A program made the translations under genes and the position numbers. Source: a virus. Taken from it: a stretch of DNA of 60,758 nucleotides. The stretch covers positions 1 to 60,758 of the IMG/VR virus record IMGVR_UViG_3300037520_000795; one strand, written 5' to 3'. Each line of letters begins with the position of its first letter. The first letter of the stretch is position 1. This document shows positions 55,501-60,758 of the stretch, in pieces. The notes below the pieces were generated by a model, which ran no database searches, was not told the DNA's origin, and saw nothing but the letters and a program-made list of their open reading frames with translations.

Positions 55501-57549
55501 ATGCACGACAACCCACTTCGGGCCATCTCGGCGTCCTGGCTCAAGCTCTTGAAGCAGGCCAAGGACCACAAGAAGCCCTTCAACGACGATGCTTGGGAAG
55601 CCATGCAGTTCTTCTGCGGCGATCCCAACTTCATGTGGGAGAACTCCTACGCCCGTGGGGAACGGGGGTACAACAAGGGCATTGAGCCGCCCCCGTTCCG
55701 CATGCAGGTTAACCGGGTGTGGGAGGCCGTCCGCTTGTTTGCGGCGGTCATCCACCACCGGAACCCGACCCGCACCGTCACGGCCCGCAAGTACCCGGCC
55801 GTCGAGCCGATGATGCTCGGGATCATGCCCCAGCCTCCGCAGCCAATGATGGGCCCCCAGGGGCCTGTGATCGGTCCGGACGGCCAGCCCGTCATGCTCC
55901 CGGACCAGGGCTTGATGATGTACCAGCAGATGCTCCAGCAGCAGGAGTTCTTCCTGAAGAAGCGAGAGCTTGTGTCGAAGCTGCTGGAGGACTACCTGAA
56001 CTACACCCCCGTCGAACTGAACACCAAGACCCACAATCGCAAGGTGGTGGAAGAGGCGTTCATCAAGGGCGTCGGTGTGTGGTGGCATGAGATGTACGCC
56101 CCGGCCGGGTCGGACGTCCAGATGGCTGGGTCGTTCTACGACACCTTCGACAACCTCGTCTGGGACCCGGACGCCGACGACTTCCAGGACATCCGCTGGG
56201 CAGCCCGGCGTCGGTGCCAGCCCTTGGACGAGGTGGCGGCACGGTTCAATCTCTCCCGCGAGCAACTCAAGGGCCACCTGGAAAGCTACACCTCCCGTGC
56301 GGGCGAGGGCGAGCGTGGCCATGAGTTCAAGAAGAAGACCGGCAAGACGAACGACCTGATCGTCTACTGGGAAATCTACTCCAAGACCGGCTTCGGTGAC
56401 CGGCTCAAGGGGGCCGAGATCGACGAACGGATCAAGGGCTCGTTCGACTCCGTGGGTCAGAACTGCTACATCGTCGTGGCCGAAGGCGTGGACTTCCCGC
56501 TCAACATCCCGCCCTCGATGATGGACGAGCCCATCGAGGAGCCGCTGGACGACGGACTGGGCGGCGTGGGTGGCGAACCCGCCAAGACTGCCGTTCCCCA
56601 GAAGCTGTTCATGGCCGCTCAGTGGCCGGTGCCTTTCTGGATCGAGCCCCAGGGTTGGCCGTTCACGCTCTACTCCCTGCACTGGAAGCCTGGGTACTCC
56701 TACCCGGTGTCCATGATCCGCCCTGGGATCGGTGAGCTTCGCTTCATCAACTGGGCCATGAGTTGCTTGGCGACGAAGATTTCCATCTCGTCCAAGACTC
56801 TCATCGGCGTGGCCAAGGCCGCTGACCCGGAACTCAAGGACAAGATTCTCAACACCTCCGAGAACGGCTTCAACGTCGTGGAAATCTCGGAGGCCATTGG
56901 CCGCAACGTCAACGACGTCATCTCGGTGTTCCAGATGCCGCAGGTGACGCAGGACATGTGGCACATCATTGCCGAAGTGACGGCAATGTTCGATCGACGC
57001 GTCGGGTTGACCGAACTCGTCTACGGCATGACGCGGAACCAGTTCCGGAGTGCCGCTGAGGCAAACGTCAAAGCGGAGCAGATTAGCGTTCGCCCTGACG
57101 ACTACGCTAACATCCTCGAGGATTCGTTGTCGGAGTGTGCCCGCAAGGAGGCGTTGCTGGCCCGGTGGTTCGTGCGTCCCGAGGACATCGCTCCGCTCAT
57201 GGGTCCGATGGCTGCCCAGGCTTGGCAGATGCACGTTCGCAATCAGAACCCGGACCAGATCGTCCGCGAGTACGACTACCGCATCGAAGCCGGTTCGGCA
57301 CGCAAGCCGAACGTCGCCACTCGCGTCGAGAACATCAACAACGCCATGCAGATTCTCATGCCTGTTGCCCAGGGCATGCTCCAAGCCGGGAAGCCCGAAC
57401 TGTTCAACGCCCTCATCGAAGACTGGGGCAAGGCTCTCCAGGTGGACGTCGGCAAGTACATCTTGCCCCCGCCGCCACCGCCGCCACCACCACAAGGCCC
57501 CGTCGAGGGCCCGCCACCACAGGAAGGACCACCCGATGGACAGCGCTGA
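55501..57549 (+). CDS. portal protein
   Basis: 682 aa, after a 24-bp gap with AGGAG. Large portal-type chain: helical N-terminus, long helical stem (EFFLKKRELVSKLLEDYLNY), core with WHEMYAPAG and VWDPDADDFQDIRWA, a hinge helix (RFINWAMSCLATKISI), and a Pro/Gln tail. Size and its position after terL match podovirus portals. Its N-terminus (HDNPLRAISASW) contains NPLRA but is not clearly the effector tag. Confidence 0.8.
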   Translation: MHDNPLRAISASWLKLLKQAKDHKKPFNDDAWEAMQFFCGDPNFMWENSYARGERGYNKGIEPPPFRMQVNRVWEAVRLFAAVIHHRNPTRTVTARKYPAVEPMMLGIMPQPPQPMMGPQGPVIGPDGQPVMLPDQGLMMYQQMLQQQEFFLKKRELVSKLLEDYLNYTPVELNTKTHNRKVVEEAFIKGVGVWWHEMYAPAGSDVQMAGSFYDTFDNLVWDPDADDFQDIRWAARRRCQPLDEVAARFNLSREQLKGHLESYTSRAGEGERGHEFKKKTGKTNDLIVYWEIYSKTGFGDRLKGAEIDERIKGSFDSVGQNCYIVVAEGVDFPLNIPPSMMDEPIEEPLDDGLGGVGGEPAKTAVPQKLFMAAQWPVPFWIEPQGWPFTLYSLHWKPGYSYPVSMIRPGIGELRFINWAMSCLATKISISSKTLIGVAKAADPELKDKILNTSENGFNVVEISEAIGRNVNDVISVFQMPQVTQDMWHIIAEVTAMFDRRVGLTELVYGMTRNQFRSAAEANVKAEQISVRPDDYANILEDSLSECARKEALLARWFVRPEDIAPLMGPMAAQAWQMHVRNQNPDQIVREYDYRIEAGSARKPNVATRVENINNAMQILMPVAQGMLQAGKPELFNALIEDWGKALQVDVGKYILPPPPPPPPPQGPVEGPPPQEGPPDGQR

Positions 57550-57814
57550 CAACATCCGAAAGCTACTCAAGGACGGAAAGGCTTGGACACGCAAGGAGGG
57601 GCAAGACCCCGAGGGTGGTCTGAATGAGCGTGGCCGGGCAGCCTACAACCGTGCCAACGACGCCAACCTCAAGCCGCCGCAGCCGGAAGGTGGCCCTCGT
57701 CGAGACTCCTTCTGTGCCCGGATGCAGGGGATGAAGGAGAAGCTGACGAGCAAGGAGACGGCCAACGATCCCGACAGCCGCATCAACAAGTCGCTGCGGA
57801 AGTGGAACTGCTGA
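57536..57814 (+). CDS. small phage protein with SFCARM/LRKWNC motifs
   Basis: 92 aa from ATG 57536, overlapping the portal's end by 14 bp. Motifs EGGLNERGRAAYNRAN, DSFCARMQGMKEKL and a final LRKWNC are a conserved phage pattern I associate with DUF6321-like proteins. Function unknown; often near structural genes. Confidence 0.65.
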   Translation: MDSADNIRKLLKDGKAWTRKEGQDPEGGLNERGRAAYNRANDANLKPPQPEGGPRRDSFCARMQGMKEKLTSKETANDPDSRINKSLRKWNC

Positions 57815-57839
57815 CCCAACCCCCCGAAAAGGAAGTCAG

Positions 57840-58391
57840 ATGCAAGCCGAACGCGACATGGAAGTTCCCGCAGAGATCGCCTCGTCCCCACGGTCCGTCC
57901 AGGATCACTACCGGAAGATGATCCGGGATGGCCAGAGCGAGCGGTTCGCGGTCATGTGTGCCTTGCAGGTCGCCCCCGGAACGCACGGCTGTGACCGGGC
58001 GTTCATGGAGGGCCGCATGAACAACCAGCAACTGGATGACATGCCAGAGAACCAAGCCAAGTACATCGCCCGCGAGGCCCGTGGTGCTGGCATCTCGATC
58101 GAGGGCAAGTACTACGTTGGTGGTCTGGCTGACGGGCGAGGCTGGAGGGACCCGGAAGCGTGGGTGTCCTCGACCGACGACATCCTCAAGGTCGCCAAGA
58201 AGCGGCGTCGGATGGTTCAGGGCAACGTCAACTACGACCCCGGCCCCGAGGCCCCGCAGCGAAAGGTGATGAGCGAGCGTCTCATCAAGGAGTACGTGGC
58301 CAGGGAACGCAAGACCGATCGGAAGAGTTCCGACGCTGACCTGCGTGCCAAGGTGATCGAGAAGCACGCCTACAAGGCCAAGGGGCGATGA
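57840..58391 (+). CDS. hypothetical protein near fibre genes
   Basis: 183 aa. Helical N-terminus (SVQDHYRKMIRDGQSERFAV) with a Cys pair, then RFAVMCALQVAPGTHGCDRA, and basic C-terminal coiled segments (LIKEYVARERKTDRKS). Stop overlaps the next ATG. No family recognised. Confidence 0.62.
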   Translation: MQAERDMEVPAEIASSPRSVQDHYRKMIRDGQSERFAVMCALQVAPGTHGCDRAFMEGRMNNQQLDDMPENQAKYIAREARGAGISIEGKYYVGGLADGRGWRDPEAWVSSTDDILKVAKKRRRMVQGNVNYDPGPEAPQRKVMSERLIKEYVARERKTDRKSSDADLRAKVIEKHAYKAKGR

Positions 58392-58618
58392 GCAACTACC
58401 GCTACTTCCAGATGAAGCGGGACGACGAATCCGAGTGGATTCGCAAGAACCCCATTCTTCAACCTGGAGAGCCGGGGTTCTCGCGGGACACGAACACCAT
58501 GAAGGTTGGGGACGGAATCCTGCGATGGTCGGAACTGCCCAGGGCACTGGGTTCAGCGGGTGCTATTGCCGTGCTTTCCGAGGGGGTCACCACTCCGCTG
58601 GTGATTGACGTCCAATGA
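58388..58618 (+). CDS. fibre-head protein with Mtd-N-like motif
   Basis: 76 aa, ATGA overlap. The motif NPILQPGEPGFSRDTNTMKVGDG followed by WSELP is typical of the start of phage fibres and the major tropism determinant/hyaluronidase-type domain. It is coupled to the fibre gene and may be its separate head-binding piece. Confidence 0.62.
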   Translation: MSNYRYFQMKRDDESEWIRKNPILQPGEPGFSRDTNTMKVGDGILRWSELPRALGSAGAIAVLSEGVTTPLVIDVQ

Positions 58619-59847
58619 CCGCCGCCATGACGTTTCAGACCCGCGTGGTGATCGACCACATTCGCGGGACATCGTCTGCGCTTGCAGCAGCCAACCCGGT
58701 CGTTGGGTACGGCGTGTTCGTCATGGAGACCGACGCCGATCGAGGGAAGTTCGGGGACGGCCTCACGGCCTACAACGATCTTCCGTACTTTGCGGGCGAA
58801 GCTACCTGGGCCTCACTGTCGGGCAAGCCAGCCAGCTTCACTCCATCGTCGCACGCGTCCACGCACGGCTCGGCCGGTGCCGATCCAATCACCGTCGCCA
58901 TCAGTCAGGTCACCGGCCTCCAGACTGCCCTGGATGGCAAGCAGGCTACTGGCAGCTATGTCCTGACCACCGACTCCAGGCTGTCGGACTCGCGAGAGTG
59001 GTCGGCAGCCACGGTCACCCAGGCCCAAGCGGAGGCGGGCACGGGGACGACTCGTCTGGCGTGGACCGTGCAGCGAGTGTGGCAGGCAATTGCCGCATGG
59101 TGGGCGGCTTCTGCGGACAAGACGAAGCTTGACGGCGTGGCGGTCGGTGCGACGGCCAACTCGTCAGACGCTCACCTCTTGAGCCGAGACAACCACACCG
59201 GGACGCAGGTCGCCAGCACGATCAGCGACTTCTCCACGGCAGCAGTCGCGGCGGTCACCTGGACGACCCTGACCGGCAAGCCGTCGTTCGCCACCGTAGC
59301 AACAACCGGTTCCTACACGGACCTGTCCAACACCCCGGCTGCGTACACGCTCCCAACCGCCACTGCCTCTGTCCTTGGTGGCGTGAAGATCGGTTCGGGC
59401 ATTAGCATCGACGGCAATGGCGTGATCTCGGCATCTTCTGGATACACGCTCCCGATCGCATCCGCTTCCGTCCTGGGGGGCATCAAGATCGGTTCGGGTT
59501 TGTCCATCGACGGCTCTGGCGTGGTGTCTGCGGCCGGAACGTACACGCTGCCAAACGCCACGACCTCGACGCTCGGTGGCGTGATCATCGGCACGGGGCT
59601 GGCAGTGTCGTCGGGGACGGTCTCGGTGACCTACGGCACGAGCTCGAGCACTGCATGCGTCGGTGACGACGCGCGGCTCTCAGACGCAAGGACGCCGACG
59701 GCACATACGCAGGCTTGGTCGACCATCACGAGCACGCCTACGACACTTGCTGGATACGGCATTACCGATGGGCAAAAGACGATCACCAGCGGCACGGCCG
59801 CCCCGTCCGGCGGGAGTTCCGGGGATATCTACCTGAGGTACTCCTAA
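58615..59847 (+). CDS. tail fibre protein with tandem repeats
   Basis: 410 aa. The start (FQTRVVIDHIRGTSSALAAA, then GKFGDGLTAYNDLPYFAG) resembles fibre N-terminal domains. Middle: collagen-free beta repeats (WASLSGKPASFTPSSHAS, ATVATTGSYTDLSNTPA). C-terminal: three tandem 33-residue repeats beginning YTLPxAtASVLGG. Trimeric receptor-binding fibre likely. Confidence 0.8.
   Translation: MTAAMTFQTRVVIDHIRGTSSALAAANPVVGYGVFVMETDADRGKFGDGLTAYNDLPYFAGEATWASLSGKPASFTPSSHASTHGSAGADPITVAISQVTGLQTALDGKQATGSYVLTTDSRLSDSREWSAATVTQAQAEAGTGTTRLAWTVQRVWQAIAAWWAASADKTKLDGVAVGATANSSDAHLLSRDNHTGTQVASTISDFSTAAVAAVTWTTLTGKPSFATVATTGSYTDLSNTPAAYTLPTATASVLGGVKIGSGISIDGNGVISASSGYTLPIASASVLGGIKIGSGLSIDGSGVVSAAGTYTLPNATTSTLGGVIIGTGLAVSSGTVSVTYGTSSSTACVGDDARLSDARTPTAHTQAWSTITSTPTTLAGYGITDGQKTITSGTAAPSGGSSGDIYLRYS
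59344..59640 (+). repeat. three tandem 99-bp repeats in the fibre gene
   Basis: Copies begin at 59344, 59443 and 59542 (period 99 bp = 33 aa). Each encodes YTLP-x-A-x-(6)-GG-x-(2)-IG(S/T)G. Third copy is diverged. Could shorten or lengthen by recombination. Confidence 0.78.
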
Positions 59848-60296
59848 TGAACTTGTCCGCTCTCGCCGCGAAGATCCGCGAGCCGCAATACGCCGGGCTC
59901 TCCGACCAAATGCTGGCCGACGCGATCAACGGCCTCCGCGTCTCCGTGCGTCGCCCGGTGCCGACTTGGGCGATCCGGCAAGCGGCAATCGAGGGGGGCT
60001 ACTGGGTCTCGCTTCTCGATGCCCGTGAGTCTTCGACCGCTGCCGTCCGCTCGCTCGCTCTGTCGGTCCTCGCGTGGATCGACGATCAGTCGGGGACGAT
60101 TCAGACCGTCGATCTCGACAGGCCCGCGGTGGTCGCCATGAGGGCCGCGCTCGTGTCGGCGGGGATCGTGACGCAGCAGCAGGCCGACGCGCTGTCGTCG
60201 CTTGCCGACCAGTCGATCCCGTGGACGGAGTCGGTCGGTCTGCCAGAAGTCGGGATCGGGCTCATCATCAACGCTCGGAGAATCGGCAATGGCTGA
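59847..60296 (+). CDS. hypothetical protein in the fibre region
   Basis: 149 aa, ATG 59847 overlapping the fibre stop (TAATG). Helical: LSALAAKIREPQYAGLSDQM, then ADAINGLRVSVRRPVPTW and SLALSVLAWIDDQ; a final QADALSSLADQS segment. Fibre-accessory or chaperone role by context only. Stop overlaps the next ATG. Confidence 0.62.
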   Translation: MNLSALAAKIREPQYAGLSDQMLADAINGLRVSVRRPVPTWAIRQAAIEGGYWVSLLDARESSTAAVRSLALSVLAWIDDQSGTIQTVDLDRPAVVAMRAALVSAGIVTQQQADALSSLADQSIPWTESVGLPEVGIGLIINARRIGNG

Positions 60297-60758
60297 CCTA
60301 AAGCTGGCATACGGCACCGCGAGCGATGTGACAATCACGCTGGCGAGTCTTGCGAGCGACACGAACCTGTTGACGGGCCGCGAGTCGACGGCAGTGGATA
60401 ACACATCGTCGCTCGTCCTCGACTACCTCGTATCAGGCAAGATCACGGCTGGCACGGCACCGACGAACACCGGATCGAAGTCCATCGAGGTATGGGCAGT
60501 CGGCAGTTGGGACGGCACAAACTGGCCTTCGGTGTTTGACGGAACTGACTCGGACGAGACGGTAACGAGTGCCGACATCAAGGCCAGCGTTTGCCGGTTC
60601 GTTGCGGCGATGGCTTGCGACACGACAGCCGACCGCTCCTATTTCTTCGGGCCTGTGTCTCTCGCCGCTGTGTTTGGCGGGACGCTGCCGCCGAAGTTCG
60701 TGTTCTTCGTGACGCACAATCTGCGGACGACAACGCCAACCGGCGTGGCTCTCAATAG
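60289..60758 (+). CDS. N-terminal part of the gene split by the ends
   Basis: About 156 aa from ATG 60289 to the right end, continuing in frame at base 2 on the left. Beta-rich (LKLAYGTASDVTITLASLAS, SSLVLDYLVSGKITAG, KSIEVWAVGSWDGTNW) with a Phe/Gly-rich end near the join. See the entry at 1-190. Family not recognised. Confidence 0.8.
   Translation, partial: MADLKLAYGTASDVTITLASLASDTNLLTGRESTAVDNTSSLVLDYLVSGKITAGTAPTNTGSKSIEVWAVGSWDGTNWPSVFDGTDSDETVTSADIKASVCRFVAAMACDTTADRSYFFGPVSLAAVFGGTLPPKFVFFVTHNLRTTTPTGVALN
60624..60758. repeat. right copy of the 135-bp terminal overlap
   Basis: Matches 1-135 with one difference (T at 60750 against G at 127). Confidence 0.9.

Noticed and set aside
55501-55536. 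NPLRA at the portal N-terminus as another effector tag
   Set aside because: The match is short, follows His-Asp and continues as normal portal sequence; it may be coincidence.
55261-57594. 777-aa open frame on the minus strand
   Set aside because: Exact antisense of the portal gene; its length follows from GC-rich third positions.
1-60758. CRISPR array
   Set aside because: No regular short repeats with unique spacers; the repeats seen are coding or operator-like.

Overview
The window is an essentially complete genome of a tailed double-stranded DNA phage. Its first and last 135 bases are the same sequence with one mismatch, and the gene cut at the right end continues in frame at the left end, so the map closes on itself at about 60,623 bp. 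Genes are GC-rich, tightly packed, and very often joined by ATGA, GTGA, TTGA or TAATG overlaps. A tail-adaptor-like protein, a nozzle-like tail protein, large candidate internal virion proteins and the absence of a tape-measure or sheath gene suggest a podovirus. A 45-cysteine repeat protein and its small Cys-cluster neighbour resemble genes I associate with Planctomycetota. That host link is an inference from family resemblance, not a demonstrated fact.

Layout. 1-1000 and 57840-60758: appendage and fibre genes (LamG-like domain, phage-fibre repeats). 1080-14639: tail adaptor-like protein, split nozzle-like protein, collagen-like connector, low-complexity virion candidates, and two giant candidate internal virion proteins of 818 and 1361 aa. 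14659-18739: recombination/replication operon behind a sigma70-like promoter, with PD-(D/E)XK exonuclease, Erf-type annealing protein, SSB, a strong terminator, and a helicase whose two motor domains are separate genes with a coiled-coil gene between them. 18714-22738: small nucleic-acid and nucleotide genes (HTH protein, PDDEXK-like nuclease, HNH, DUF4406-like, Holliday-junction-resolvase-like, SprT-like). 22735-26481: a lysis-like cassette with membrane proteins, a subtilisin-like S8 protease and a papain-like C1 peptidase, but no recognisable muralytic enzyme. 26411-26968: a sigma70-family factor.

26871-34613 runs leftward on the minus strand: serine recombinase, HTH proteins, a class II glutamine amidotransferase paired with an amidoligase, and many small unknown genes. 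34614-35327 is a gene-free control region with a 21-bp perfect inverted repeat, a triple operator-like site and a GAACC-rich run. It is the divergence point between the leftward and rightward arms and the best candidate for a replication origin or master control region. The rightward arm holds an unknown 485-aa gene with its own terminator, a hairpin-rich gap with a tRNA-like element, and a run of small membrane and coiled-coil genes (37406-40649).

40687-46928 is the most unusual region. After the Cys-rich gene come five short genes whose products begin with almost the same (P)NPLNRA peptide but carry different predicted effector domains (HExxH zincin, ADP-ribosyltransferase-like folds, a ParB-like fold). 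The same peptide opens the 818-aa candidate internal virion protein at 8094. I propose a virion-loading tag on injected effectors. 46979-57549 is the head module: scaffold, major capsid protein, decoration-like proteins, a glycosyltransferase-methyltransferase fusion, terminase and portal. I found no DNA polymerase, primase, RNA polymerase, classical endolysin, repressor or CRISPR array.
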